A DNA stretch of 64,000 bases from Semisulcospira habei (GCA_036245525.1 BTPG01000004.1:208160952-208224951); one strand, 5' to 3'. Numbered from the stretch's first letter, positions 12,201 to 21,028 are shown. Made by a program: numbers and translations. The notes: generated by a model not told the origin, from the letters alone.

Positions 12201-12381
12201 GTAGGTTTTCCAACTTAGTCGCAATGGGGGTCTTGACCATGAAGCCCACGCCTGAGAGCCGTCTTTCTGATGCAGGCCTGCCTGACCAGTAGAGGGTGTA
12301 GCCAGCGCCAAGTTCTTGGAGGCTGCCTTCCTCCGGGAGGCGTACTTCGCTGAGCGCGGCGATGTCGATGTCAACGGGCAT
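9265..12381 (-). CDS. LINE ORF2-like polyprotein: APE endonuclease, reverse transcriptase, C-terminal zinc finger
   Basis: This is a 1038-aa open frame. Residues 1 to about 230 are the C-terminal two thirds of an apurinic-type endonuclease: ALSEVRLPEEG, VIILGDFNARVG, DYVLVRQRD and the catalytic SAECHTDHRLV. Reverse transcriptase follows with LYKNKGEKSECSNYRGITLL, GFRANRSTTDMVF, FVDLTKAFNTV, INGVKQGCVLAPTLF and the catalytic ELLFADDAAL. A thumb region has FTYLGCIITSD. The C-terminus has one zinc finger, FPCSHCGRTCLSRIGLRSHE with a following Cys. The endonuclease N-terminus, with its first catalytic residues, is missing from this frame because it is inverted at 12429-12548. The open frame is long but probably cannot make an active endonuclease. 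Confidence 0.92.
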   Translation of the reverse strand: MPVDIDIAALSEVRLPEEGSLQELGAGYTLYWSGRPASERRLSGVGFMVKTPIATKLENLPMGHSDRIMSMRLPLRHHQYVTLLSVYSPTLLAEPAEKDKFYSDLRSLLQSTPADDKVIILGDFNARVGQDSEAWKGVLGKHGVGNCNDNGRLLLEFCAEQQLVITNTTFQQKDSRKTTWMHPRSKHWHLIDYVLVRQRDRSDVLLTRVMPSAECHTDHRLVRCKLRLHLKLKPKKRGPLKKKLDVASLQRDDKKAALQTDLQRMLKDTVDPADSSPETLWEQLKTAIVKSSVEVLGFVRKRNKDWFDENDVEIQELLANKRATHQAHLAQPSCPVKKSAFRLICSSLQLKLRELQNEWWSRLAQRTQLCADNGDYRGFYEALKAVYGPRHLVQSPLRSADGQALLTDNTSILNRWSEYFQDLFGAERTVQETVILQIPQLPLKVELDEPPTAEETHTAIHQLKSGKAAGIDGIPPEIWKHGGPALHNKLHDLFLCCWEKGTLPKDLRDAVIITLYKNKGEKSECSNYRGITLLSIAGKILARLLLNRLLPAIAEDHLPEGQCGFRANRSTTDMVFVLRQLQEKCREQNKGLYVTFVDLTKAFNTVSRQGMWQILERLGCPPKFLSMIVQLHEDQQGQVRLNSNLSEPFPIINGVKQGCVLAPTLFTIFFSMMLKQATVDLDDDDAVYIRYRLDGSLFNLRRLQAHTKTLDQLIRELLFADDAALVAHTERALQRITSCFADAAQLFGLEVSLKKTEVLHQPAPKVEHRPPHITIGESELKSVHQFTYLGCIITSDAKLDKELDSRLAKANSAFGRLFKRVWHNQQLKTGTKISVYRAVVLTTLLYGSESWALYRNQLRLLERFHQRCLRTILGIHWSDYVTNVEVLEQAETMSIEALLLRTQLRWAGHVSRMEDHRLPKITLFGELATGHRDRGAPKKRYKDGLKKSLSACQIDHRQWSSLAADRDTWRSTIYKAAVSFEDSRRANLKDKRLRRKNRVAVTQNPDQTFPCSHCGRTCLSRIGLRSHENACRRRGQAL

Positions 12382-12548
12382 CTTCTCCTGCGGTCAGAAA
12401 ACAAGAAAAAAACAATGGATCCACTTTCATGACGACCACGACCGGACTCAACGTAGCATGCTGGAACATCCGAACCATGCTCGACACAGCAGACAGCGGA
12501 CGCCCTGAACGTCGCTCCGCCCTTATTGCCCATGAATTGCGGAGGTTA
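12382..12548 (+). pseudogene. Inverted 5' segment of the LINE (5' UTR and endonuclease start)
   Basis: Reading plus, ATG at 12429 opens a frame with LNVACWNIRTMLDTAD and ALIAHELRRLK. This is the first beta strand (Asn of WNIRT) and following helix of an APE endonuclease, exactly the part missing from the minus-strand frame that starts at 12381. It ends at the target duplication. The breakpoint with the LINE body lies between about 12381 and 12428. Confidence 0.85.
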
Positions 12549-12579
12549 AAGCACTTGGTTACTGCAACATAAACCAGAC
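12549..12579 (-). pseudogene. First codons of DIRS gag, cut off by the LINE
   Basis: ATG at 12579 begins MSGLCC and runs into the target duplication. The matching copy of the duplication at 9237 continues in frame into the zinc-binding head (TCQQCGD). The start is inferred. A TTGCAG just downstream could alternatively be a splice acceptor. Confidence 0.5.
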
Positions 12580-13017
12580 ATGACTAGCGACCAGGCGCAG
12601 GCACTACAAAGCCCCGCCAACAAAAAACGAGAGATCAGTGCAAATCTATACGATCGAAGCGTAGCCACAAACTGAAGCCACAAACCGAAGCAGGCACCCG
12701 GTCCGGGGCCAGCCAAGGGCTGGGGCCGATATGTTACCTCTCCTGAGTTGCGGGGACGGGAAGAGATACATCCATGGCGTCCACGGCACACAAAGGCGGG
12801 AAGAGGTCCCAAGCAGATCCGCGCCTAACAGTGCACACCACAACTACAGCAGGAAGCGTTGGTACGAAAACACACAGTTACCGAAGGAAGAAGAATTGGA
12901 AGTCCGGTAGTGACGTACGAAGTTCAGAGAATAAGCAGACGAAAACGACCGGCCCTTTAAGAACCGGTAAATTTCCTGTAGGCTAAACACGTCTGCTCAC
13001 AAGAGCTAAGTAGCAAC

Positions 13018-13205
13018 GACTGAATGCGCACGCCACGTGGCATGACCGGATGGGCAAGGGCGGGAGACAACTCTCGACCCTAGGCAGGGTTCCCCGAGTG
13101 CCTCCCGGGTTGTGTATCAACACAACGGGTTCTTAGGCTGAAATTGAGTAAGTAGTAGACACTTCCAGACAGTAATGTCATCGGTAATGTTTTTGAGGAA
13201 ACAAA
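13018..13205. repeat. DIRS copy 1, right inverted terminal repeat
   Basis: This is the inverted complement of the left repeat from the GCACGCCACGTGGC block through CGAGTGCCTCCCGGGTTGTG to AGTAATGTCATCGG. It ends in its own outer tip, TTTTTGAGGAAACAAA, which differs from the left tip and is mirrored in the internal complementary region. Confidence 0.85.
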
Positions 13206-13348
13206 CAGCCCCAACAACAGGCACAGAAGCTCATGGAACTTACAACTGTGGGGATGCATGAAGTTCTATGCCTCTTGCACTTTGTCTTCACTGTTTATAC
13301 TATAGGCAGCGAGGGGATCAAGGGATGAACAAAAGACATGTGGCTTAC

Positions 13349-13450
13349 CCCATCCATGCTGCCCGGGTGTGGGGGCCTTGGCCCGCCCCTATAGTGGGGA
13401 GGCATACCAGGCGGCCACGCCTCACGAGGCATTGGTGGGCCCATGTCATC
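13349..13450 (-). CDS. PRRC2: PRRC2 exon (Pro/Gly/Met-rich, 34 codons, phase 0-0)
   Basis: This 102-bp minus-strand exon begins DDMGPPMPREAWPPG and ends HPGSMDG. It has a CTGTGCAG acceptor and a GGG|GTAAGC donor. Its entry phase 0 fits the exit phase of the exon at 40854-40953, and its exit phase 0 fits the exon at 2988-3077. The low-complexity Pro/Gly/Met content matches the upstream exon at 56583-56893. Both this exon and the next are symmetric, so they could be alternative cassettes. The intron upstream of it is about 27.4 kb and holds the whole Polinton nest. Confidence 0.78.
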
Positions 13451-13814
13451 CTGCACAGACATAGTCAGAAAACCTTCATACAAAAAATGACATGCTAAAC
13501 CGTCATCTTTAAAACATGAAATTAACTTTCTCTATATCAAAGATCAGGGATTACATCTAAATTCTAACTAGTAATTTCTAATGTGTGGAGAACTTCTCAG
13601 TAAACCAGCAACCAGGAATGAAGTACCTGAAAGCATCACAAACACTCTGCCAGATAAACCTGAAATCACGCAATAAAAATCTGTGAAAAGGGTGTGAATA
13701 TATATCAGAACTAATGCATGGGGTATAAACACGTACAAAAATCCCCACCAAGTGATTTCCATCGCAGGGTTTCACGATAACTAGATGAAATATTGCCCGT
13801 AGGGGTGACTCAAA
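13451..13814. other. PRRC2 intron, no gene seen
   Basis: AT-rich intron sequence without a recognisable element. The short open frames at 13568-13826 look random. Confidence 0.5.
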
Positions 13815-14110
13815 CAAGAAAGGCAAAGCCCTTATGGCTCATGTTTATGACAAATCCACATGTGACCTTTTCTGACATGTCACAGAAATGCAAAAGTGTT
13901 CCGAGTGTCTTAAAATAAGCAAAGAGCTGGCTTCTGTACCTGCAAAATTTATGCATCTTTGACACATTTGTCAAACCCATGTGACCCTCGAGCTTTCCAA
14001 AGAATCATCCAAATTAATATAATGAAAGGTCTTGCCATCAGATATCTCTGTACCACATTTGGGTTTAAAGTTATTCTCCCCAGGATCAAGCATCTCAACA
14101 CAGTCAGAAG
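13815..14110 (+). repeat. Repeat B copy (partial)
   Basis: This begins AAGGCAAAGCCCTTATGGCTC and continues with GTCACAGAAATGCAAAAGTG and TGGCTTCTGTACCTGCAAAA. It includes one CATCCAAATTAATA..GAAAGGTCTTGCCATCAG..TCTCTGTACCACATTTGGG unit and the tail CCCCAGGATCAAGCATCTCA. The same blocks recur at about nine places in the window. Confidence 0.8.
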
Positions 14111-15404
14111 ACTCTCTGCAACAGATACTGCTGACAGTATTATGTATTATGTATGGGTCCTTTGTGTACTAACTTAGATGATGATGTAAATACAATGCCA
14201 AATGTCGAAATTCATTGTTTGGTGGGTGTGTTGTTTTTGTACCCGAGAGCGCAAATTATTGTCTGCATCGGCCTCGTTTTGAATTTGTGCATATGTACTA
14301 GCCTACGTCACAAGGCAAAACCCAGTCAATACTGCAGACAAGGTCATCGGTGTGGGTACACACGTGTCAGTGTAAACATGTACTGATGTTCTCCAGCATC
14401 CCTTTGACATAATTTTCCACATGAATGTAAAATAAACCTTATATACTCGCTATGCTGTCAAAATCAATGCGGGTTCCGCTTGACCTGCTACCTTGAGTAA
14501 CGATCGTGCTGGGGGTGTGGCTTGTTCGACTCGGTCTCCGCGCCAAGCGACTGAGCCAGCGTCACGAAACAGAACAGTGCACTGCAATATCACATCTCAC
14601 ACATCGAAGTCTACGTAACTGAAAGCATCTCTGAAAACGACAAATGCACCATCGCAGCAGAAACACTACCTCTGTGAATCGAGTGAATGAGAGCGGCCCG
14701 CACAGACAAAAACGTGTCACGACCAGCGACGTCAGTGCCGCAATTTTCAAAGACACACACCATAGTTTTCAGATCCTTGCAGCATAAAATCTGATGAACT
14801 AGCTCATAACTTATGATAAAACAGGTTTAAAATCTTGCAAAATCAGTAAGAGATAAATTCTACTGAAGATCATGAATTCTGAAAATCACTAGCGCTCGCG
14901 GAAGTATAGGAAGATCGACAAAGACCGTAGCCGAACTTACCCATTCACATAGCACGAAAGCGACAAATTCCAGATGGGCGGTCAAGCCAAGCTCTATATT
15001 CCCTTGTCCGATGTCAATTCTATTTAGGGGTATCTTTCTCTTTCTCTTTCTTCTCTTCAATTCCGAATCTGTCATTGTCGGCCGGCGCGAGTCGACTGAT
15101 ACTTTCTTTTTTTCTTTGCTGGTTCATCCGCCATCTTGTCTCCGATTGGTTCTAATTATGCAGATGACCTAAGGTCGTATAGAATAGTTATGTCAGCTAC
15201 CATCGCCTATCAGAAGCAATCTTTTGACTGGGTCCAGTAACAAGATTCCTGTGGCCTCTTTTCGCTTTGAACGAACGAAAGAAAATTTGATGGGACAATA
15301 GGGTGGTCATTGTCTAAGTGGGTATGTATACTGAATCCCAGTAAAAACGTTTGGCGCACTGAAGCATTAAAAAAGGTCAGGACTGCCCCTTTAAAGTTGA
15401 AAAT
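14111..15404. other. PRRC2 intron with weak gene-start remnant
   Basis: Mixed sequence, moderately CpG-containing between 14480 and 15180. Apart from the possible first exon at 14880-15134 listed separately, no gene or repeat is recognised. Confidence 0.45.
14880..15134 (-). pseudogene. Possible gene-start remnant (CAAGATGGCGG start, basic N-terminus)
   Basis: The minus strand reads CAAGATGGCGGATG, a good start context that also overlaps a YY1-like motif. It encodes MADEPAKKKRKYQSTRAGRQ and then a stop. Another frame continues with a second basic run (KRRKRKRKIPLNR) and IDIGQ..LTAHLEFVAFVL. A CpG-rich stretch and a CCGATTGG (CCAAT-type) box lie just upstream. It looks like the first exon of a gene or transposase broken by a frameshift. 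I do not recognise the family with confidence. Confidence 0.35.
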
Positions 15405-15826
15405 AGTATTTGAAAACAAGAATGGCAAAGCTTCATGATTGACCACTCAACATAATTAATCTAATCTTTGTGACCTGGACCTGTTCATCACTGAAATAAG
15501 CAACTGTTCATGTGTTCTAACATAAGGGTTGGCTTCTGTACCTGCAAAATCCATGTTTTCTCAAAATTTACGCATTTTTCACTTTTTCAACCTCCCATGA
15601 CCCTTGACCTTTGTGAGTAGTGAACCAAATTAGTATGCATAAAATGGTGTTATAACCAGTTACCTTTCTGCAAAATTTGGTTGAACAATTTTGCCAAAGT
15701 CCTGATAAAAACTGAAATTCTACAATAATTAGACATTTTTCACATCATCTGCTATCTCATGAGACCCTTGACCTTTCCGCGTGGTCATCCAAATTAGCAC
15801 GCATAGGAAGGTCTTACCATCAGGTA
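15405..15826 (+). repeat. Repeat B copy, left part (continues at 39479)
   Basis: Typical repeat B blocks are present (GGCAAAGC, TTGGCTTCTGTACCTGCAAA, CATGACCCTTGACCTTTG, GGTCTTACCATCAGGTA). The repeat stops exactly at the TA before 15827. Its continuation, TCTCTGTAACAGGCTTAGG, resumes after the TA at 39479-39480. The 23.6 kb between is inserted DNA. Confidence 0.85.
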
Positions 15827-16378
15827 CAGTGGAGTCCGCTTAACACGAATTTCTGGGAACAAAGAAAATCACTTTGTGTTAAACGTATTTCGTGTTAACC
15901 AATATGGCCTCAAAATTGATCACGGCCCTAAAGGAGAAAGTGTGTAAGAGATATGTGCGTGGTTAAAAGTGCACATTATCGTACGGGTCGTACTTTATAT
16001 GCATACCTTCAGCTCGCTAAGAAAACACAAAGAAATGTGTTCAGCTCGCGTATTTCATGTAAAATCTATCAGGTAAAATTGCATAGTAAGTTACAATCCA
16101 TCAGGTAAAAGCAACACAGGCTAAAGTACAATCCCGCATCGGTAAAAGGGTTGTGAATGATGCAAACAACATGAATACAGTTCAGAAACACTAGCCAATG
16201 AGAAGACGGATTACAACAGCCGAAGGCTATTCAGCCAATCACAGACTAGAGTTCGCTCTGATCTGTCATGTACTACAGCGCGAGAGCAACATGTGAATTG
16301 GTTTTCGGTGAATGGAATATGTGTTCGTGTTAACCTTTTAACTACCATACCGCCAGATTCCGCCCTTGACATATCAAT

Positions 16379-16630
16379 AGAGAAAGGAAGATGGAGATTT
16401 TTTGGGCAATTTCTATAGATCCCTAATTTCCACTGTTTTTGCCCACATACTTCCACACCATCACGCCGCCCATTTTCTTCAGCGCCTCGGTATACTTGCC
16501 CAACTTACCGACCGCAACTGAACACGCAACTGCATTATTATTTTAACAATCACTCTTTTATGTACCTCTCAGCAGAGTAGTTACCAACAGGGGGTTAACA
16601 CCTGAACTAATTAATCTATTGATTATGTAA
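16379..16630 (+). repeat. Polinton left terminal inverted repeat
   Basis: This is 252 bp with no indel against the right copy and about five mismatches counted by eye. It starts AGAGAAAGGAAGATGG and ends TTATGTAA. Open frames that appear in both copies (GQKQWKLGIYRNC) are by-products of the repeat. Confidence 0.95.
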
Positions 16631-16702
16631 GTGTGTACATTTTGAAATGTGTATTTAATACGTTTAATTATAGTTTCAAAAAATAATATTTTTTATTATA
16701 AA

Positions 16703-17226
16703 ATGAAGCAAGACGAATTACTTCTTCTAAACGATATCAACGCTGTAGAAAACAAAGATTTAGACTCTAAAAAACAGCGTCTTTTGTCTGTAGTTGTTTC
16801 AGGTAAATCAAAAGTTTATCTTGGTAAACAATACATGACAGAGGATATAGAATCCCTCACGGCTGACGAACTAATCAAACTTCATTCTAAATATGAAAAT
16901 CATATCACTTCACTAATGACTCGTGATTTAAGTCGATCTCTTGTATGTCTATACACAAAAGCAGAGTGTCACTTTCCACCTGTAGACACAGTCTATCACA
17001 CGACCTTGAAAGCAACCCTATTGTTTCAAGTTCAATTGGTAAATTAGCATGTGTCATGTTTTACAAGTTTGGCAATTATCTTGCACCTGTGGTAACTTTG
17101 CTTGTTACCGGGAGTCATATTGATTTTTCAAAAATAAATTTTACTGCAGAAGAAAATGGACGAAACCCAGACGACTCTGCAACCGAACCCTGTCTTGACA
17201 CAGGTTCAAACGGTGACGAAGACTAA
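16703..17226 (+). pseudogene. Polinton small protein 1 (frameshifted)
   Basis: ATG at 16703 after an AT-rich leader starts MKQDELLLLNDINAVENKD, with YMTEDIESLTADELIKLHSKYE, and reads to about 16990. The coding signal then moves to another frame (LSHDLESNPIVSSS, MFYKFGNYLAPVVTLLVTGSH) and ends at 17226. Hydrophobic LAPVVTLLVTG could be membrane-associated. It is the first gene inside the left repeat, on the same strand as the next four. I know no assigned function; its position matches conserved small genes of Polintons and adintoviruses. Confidence 0.65.
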
Positions 17227-17614
17227 AAGTCCAGGCAGGGTTGAGGCTGGAAAAAGAATAGCTGCGTTGAACAAACAAAGAAAGTTAGAACTACTGCAAA
17301 AGGCTCATGTAACTGACTCACTGACAGGACCACCATCAACAGTGCCGCCATCACCCCCACTGCCACTACCAACACACCCACCACCACAACAAAGTGAAAG
17401 ACTATCAACCAAGTCTAACCCTGAACCCGAAACAGCAAAATATATAATTGCCGGATTTGTTGCCGGATTTGGTTACGTAGGTTACCAACTATACAAAAAA
17501 TACAAACCACAGACTCGTACAGCGTCCAAAAAATTAGACACTCCAGAAACAAAACCAGAAGTTGCCACATTACCAGTAATACCCAAACCTGTAGACCCAT
17601 TTCTAATGCAGTAA
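17156..17614 (+). CDS. Polinton small membrane protein with basic motif and proline-rich linker
   Basis: The 152-aa frame overlaps the end of the preceding gene. It has a basic block SPGRVEAGKRIAALNKQRKL (residues about 25-44), a Pro-rich linker (PPSTVPPSPPLPLPTHPPP) and one hydrophobic segment IIAGFVAGFGYVGY followed by KKYK. It ends in a Pro/Thr-rich tail. The layout suggests a single-pass membrane protein. The RVEAGKR-type basic block recurs in Polinton and adintovirus proteins as I recall them, but the function is unknown. The frame is intact. Confidence 0.65.
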   Translation: MDETQTTLQPNPVLTQVQTVTKTKSPGRVEAGKRIAALNKQRKLELLQKAHVTDSLTGPPSTVPPSPPLPLPTHPPPQQSERLSTKSNPEPETAKYIIAGFVAGFGYVGYQLYKKYKPQTRTASKKLDTPETKPEVATLPVIPKPVDPFLMQ

Positions 17615-17649
17615 TAAATTTTTTATTTTAATTTTTCTTGTATTAGAAA

Positions 17650-17888
17650 ATGAGCGACACAAAGAACTTAATGAACCTTGTCTATCACTCTGCTGTGATG
17701 CTGTGATAAGTGGACTAGCAGTAGCTTATTCTATGCTGGGAAAAAGTCTACTCAAAATGAAATCGGCAGACCTCAGTTGATTGGACTTTTGAAGACAGCG
17801 CAAAGCTAATTGTAGTTGTTACAGCGTCAATTGGCACGAAAGACTCTCTCGTCAAGCACGGAATTATTCCCGAAATGTTTCTATGTAA
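17650..17888 (+). pseudogene. Polinton small protein 3 (degenerate)
   Basis: ATG at 17650 begins MSDTKNLMNLVYHSAVML and soon meets stops. Other frames contain AYSMLGKSLLKMKS, then DWTFEDSAKLIVVVTASIG and KDSLVKHGIIPEMF up to a TAA at 17886. Short hydrophobic pieces suggest a small membrane protein. At least two frame breaks are present. Confidence 0.5.
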
Positions 17889-17932
17889 ATAAAATAAGTA
17901 TGGCGACTTAAGCAGTAATAATAGGAGGGGCC

Positions 17933-18334
17933 ATGGTCAATGCACTTGCTTTCAGTGGATCAAACTATCTCTTTTCAAAAATGGGTAGAGAAGAATCAGC
18001 AGAAGAAATGAAGCGCCACAATGAGGCATCAGAAAAACTTGCACAAGCCCAGCAGGATTATGAGAAGCAACGAATTGAAAAACTCGATTTTATTAATGAA
18101 AAACTTAGACTTGAAGGTCACGCACAACATACATTTTCTAATGTCAATGACGCAATTCGTGAATACTATTTTGTCACAGGTAATGACATGTCTGTCCCAA
18201 AACCGAAACTAAGTGACTATTACAAACCAAGTACAGAACAAAGAAACGGAGAGATAATCTTTGTTCTAGTGGGAATGACATTTGTATTTTTTACTGGTCT
18301 TTATATTGTTAGAAGAAATGAACGTAGAAAATAA
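17933..18334 (+). CDS. Polinton coiled-coil, C-terminal membrane-anchored protein
   Basis: This 133-aa intact frame starts MVNALAFSGSNYLFSKMGRE. A charged helical stretch follows (EMKRHNEASEKLAQAQQDYE, then IEKLDFINEKLRLE) and predicts a coiled coil. SDYYKPSTEQRNGE precedes one transmembrane segment, IIFVLVGMTFVFFTGLYIV, and a basic tail, RRNERRK. The layout is typical of a small structural or accessory Polinton protein. Its stop overlaps the start of the integrase by 17 bases. Confidence 0.65.
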   Translation: MVNALAFSGSNYLFSKMGREESAEEMKRHNEASEKLAQAQQDYEKQRIEKLDFINEKLRLEGHAQHTFSNVNDAIREYYFVTGNDMSVPKPKLSDYYKPSTEQRNGEIIFVLVGMTFVFFTGLYIVRRNERRK

Positions 18335-19292
18335 ACTATCGAAAATATATTACTCCCCAATTGGATATTGGAAAGGACAAACAGCTATTCAAAAATTACA
18401 TGCTGCTGTGGGCGGAGATGTATCACTCAATCAAATAAAACAATGGTTACAGAGACAGGCAATTTGGCAGATATATCTCCCTGCTCCAAGAAAGATAACA
18501 AGACCTCATTTTGAAAACACTACACCGAATGACACGCATCAAATGGAACTTCTGTTCTTACCCCATGACACAATAAGAAAGAAACGATACAAGTACGCAT
18601 TAACTGTCGTCGACATTGCTTCAAGGTATAAAGACGCCGAACCTATATCTGACAAAACTGCTACAACAGTTGCTACAGCGTTATTAAAAATATATAGTCG
18701 AGGTCCTCTGAAATACCCCAGACTTGTTCAGGTTGATGATGGGTCTGAATTCAAGGGCGCAGTTAATCAGTTATTTGCGAAGCACGGCGTACTGGTTAGA
18801 CAGGGCATTCCAGGTGTGCACAGATCACAGGCAATTGTAGAAAATTTTAATAAACAGTTATCAGACAGACTTTTCAGCCACCAGTATTCAAAGAAACTCA
18901 TGCATGACGCACGTAACACTGAGTGGGTAAAAAGATTACCACATGTGATAAAAGCAATGAATAATGAAGGACAAGGCTTGTGCCCAAAGCCTGTTGATGC
19001 TATTAAATTGAAATCAATTATAGAGCCAAAAACAGGACCAACCCCAGCACCCGACACAAGTTTATTTACTAAACAGGTAAGATATTTATATCAACCTGGA
19101 GAATCAGAAAATGACGTCAGACGCAGGGCAACCGACCCCATCTGGTCTACGTCTGTACATAATATAAAAAAAATAATTCCCGGTCCTGACGCAAAAATAT
19201 ATTATCTGTATGACCCTGCCCCACAGAGGGCATTTGTCAGAGAAGAATTACAGATTATTCCCCCAGACACCGTTACTCATTTCAGTAACTAA
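18318..19292 (+). CDS. Polinton retroviral-type (rve, DDE) integrase
   Basis: ATG at 18318 (MNVENKLSKIYYSP) is preferred over the upstream 18282 because the extra residues belong to the preceding gene's frame. A short helical N-terminal part is followed by the catalytic core. The first Asp is probably at LTVVDIAS, with NDTHQMELLFLP just upstream. VQVDDGSEFKG gives the second, and HRSQAIVENFNKQL gives the Glu. The C-terminal part (VRYLYQPGES, IWSTSVHNIKKI) could be the target-binding chromo-like region but is only inferred. This is the largest intact gene of the element, about 325 aa. It converges on and slightly overlaps the 3' end of the polymerase gene. The enzyme would join the element ends to target DNA. 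Confidence 0.92.
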   Translation: MNVENKLSKIYYSPIGYWKGQTAIQKLHAAVGGDVSLNQIKQWLQRQAIWQIYLPAPRKITRPHFENTTPNDTHQMELLFLPHDTIRKKRYKYALTVVDIASRYKDAEPISDKTATTVATALLKIYSRGPLKYPRLVQVDDGSEFKGAVNQLFAKHGVLVRQGIPGVHRSQAIVENFNKQLSDRLFSHQYSKKLMHDARNTEWVKRLPHVIKAMNNEGQGLCPKPVDAIKLKSIIEPKTGPTPAPDTSLFTKQVRYLYQPGESENDVRRRATDPIWSTSVHNIKKIIPGPDAKIYYLYDPAPQRAFVREELQIIPPDTVTHFSN

Positions 19293-19974
19293 CTCATCGA
19301 TTAATTCATCAACCAGTTCATCGGCTATTTCTTCAGATAACTTGAGCCTGTAATGTCCAGGGGCATAAGCTTTTTCCTTACTATGCAAAACACGTTTCGT
19401 GTCCCCAACTGCAAGTGACTTCTTATGTGTTCGGATCATTTCAAGATTGTGTTTATTTGATCTCAGCGACTTGTTTGGATAATCAGGCATTAATGCACCA
19501 TCTAATACTTGCTTATAATGTTCATGACGAATGTCTTTATTTTTTATTGCTGTTTTTTTTTAATTCCTTTCGCTTTTGACTGAGTAGCTTTTTGGTGCAG
19601 TATAGAATACATTTTTGATCTCAGTCCAACGTACTCAACAATTGGCACACCTTTCATCCTTAAACTTTCCAGGCACTTTTTTGTTTTGTGTGCTAAACAG
19701 TGGATGATCTTTTGGATAGTCAGACGTGTCGTACATATGTAACTCTGTTTTCATGTCTTCATAAAAGTCTTCAGTAGGCACATCAATGATCATAGAGTCA
19801 GTGTCAGTACAGAGATGCCTACCCCTCTTAGACCATTTTGTGTAATGGGTTGCTTAAAAATGTGTATTTTGTGTAATCATTTCAGCGCAACACGCAACGA
19901 AAAAAGTACACCACAGCAAACAAATTAAAAATAAAGACATTTATCCATATTATTAGTTATTTTATTCACACAAT

Positions 19975-20480
19975 ATCAGGTATCGCTGTAGCAAGTTTGG
20001 GTTTAAAGTTGTGAATAGTATTTGCGAATTTTTTTATTTATTCATTTATTTATTTATTTTTTTTTTTTGGGGGGGGGGGGGGGTAAAAATATGGTCATTT
20101 TAGACATATTTCTTGAGCTCTTGTGACCCCTCGACTTTTCCGAGGGATCAACGAAATTAGTGTTCATATAAAGGTCTTTTCATCAGGTATCTTTGTACCA
20201 AGTTTGGGTTTGAAGTTGTGAATAGTATTTGAGAACATGTCCCAAAATAGCTATTTTTGATATATATTTCCTGATCCTCTGTGGCCTTAGTCGCCTGCTC
20301 GGCGTTAAACCCCAATAACTAACTAAATGATCCTCTGTGACCTTGACCTTTGTGAGAAACTGTCACTAAAACTGGCATATTTAGAAAGGTCTTGCCACAA
20401 AGTATCATTGGGCCAAGTTTGAAGACTGTAGCTTCAATATTCTCTGAGAAAATGCCAAAGTTAAAGTCTCAGAACATACT
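19975..20480 (+). repeat. Repeat B copy inside the hAT-like element
   Basis: Units with CAAGTTTGGGTTTAAAGTTGTGAATAGTATTTG occur three times and end in the terminal type GGGCCAAGTTTGAAGACTGT followed by CTCTGAGAAAATGCC. T- and G-runs (20040-20083) and a 44-bp SINE fragment interrupt it. Confidence 0.8.
20284..20327 (+). mobile_element. 44-bp SINE 3'-end fragment with 12-bp TSD
   Basis: The insert reads GCCTTAGTCGCCTGCTCGGC then GTTAAACCCCAATAACTAAC and ends TAAA. It is flanked by TGATCCTCTGTG at 20272-20283 and 20328-20339. The same 3' end sits in reverse orientation at 30483-30538. It is an extremely 5'-truncated retroposon. Confidence 0.85.
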
Positions 20481-20602
20481 CACATTTACTTCGCACGTGA
20501 GCCAAAAATGTCTTTCGTGCATGACAGGTAGCTGTTACTTAACATGCATCAGTAAAAAGGGGATCTGTTACTGCGACACATTAGTGTCCATGCATTTCCA
20601 GT

Positions 20603-21028
20603 ATGCCGGCGATACACTTTAATTCTCCTACCTGGTCGCCAGATGTAAATGTTTACACCTGCCACTGTACGGTATATCCACAGTCTAGACAGCATGTAAT
20701 AAGCGGCATTGAAGGATGTTGTGTCTCATACACGATCGGCTGGAAGTATCAGTGTTGTAAAGACAGACAATGCACGTACTACACGTGTGACCAATGTGTG
20801 TCAGTGTCCACAGAGTCACCTATAGGTGCACCAAGGTGTAGCATCAAAGGAACGGAATATCAATTAGAACCTCCAAATTCAGCTTCAGAATCAAGCCGTA
20901 CGTCATTGCCGTTGTCAGTGCCTCAACCGTCGATCGCTCCAGCTGACACTGCCAACACGTGGTCAGTTATGCTGCCATGCGGTAGGTGGGCACACGTGTC
21001 CCAATACATCAAAGCTATCTGCTTTTGA
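20603..21028 (+). other. Open frame of unknown nature in the hAT-like element
   Basis: A 141-codon frame with a Cys-rich part (TCHCTVYPQ, CCVSYTIGWKYQCCKDRQC, CDQC) and a Ser/Pro-rich tail. I do not recognise it. It could be a fragment of the element's own protein or chance. Confidence 0.25.

Larger units (their letters stand above)
9238..12548 (-). mobile_element. LINE inserted in DIRS gag, with 12-bp TSD and inverted 5' end
   Basis: The target-site duplication AAGCACTTGGTT is at 9226-9237 and 12549-12560, exactly bracketing the LINE. The body (9238 to about 12390) reads on the minus strand. The first part of the endonuclease reading frame, with a plausible start ATG at 12429, lies on the plus strand at the far end. 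This is the 5'-inversion pattern produced by twin priming during target-primed reverse transcription. The duplicated target falls inside DIRS gag codons, so the LINE arrived after the DIRS element. Confidence 0.92.
3680..13205 (-). mobile_element. DIRS-type tyrosine-recombinase retrotransposon, copy 1 (interrupted by a LINE)
   Basis: The order on the minus strand is gag with zinc knuckles, reverse transcriptase, RNase H, then tyrosine recombinase. The ends are inverted repeats (left 3680-3915, right about 13018-13205). An internal complementary region (3963-4060) joins the complements of the two outer ends, as in DIRS-1 of Dictyostelium. Such elements integrate by recombinase rather than DDE integrase and leave no target duplication; none is seen here. 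Without the LINE at 9238-12548 the element is about 6.2 kb. Several frameshifts interrupt gag, RT and recombinase, so this copy is dead. It lies wholly inside a PRRC2 intron, in the same orientation as the host gene. Confidence 0.92.

Noticed and set aside
11695..12204. Long plus-strand open frame opposite the LINE
   Set aside because: Antisense shadow of the endonuclease coding region; the minus frame has the recognised motifs.
16211..16456. Open frame repeated in both Polinton inverted repeats (GQKQWKLGIYRNC)
   Set aside because: It is the same inverted-repeat DNA read twice, and it spans the element boundary on each side.
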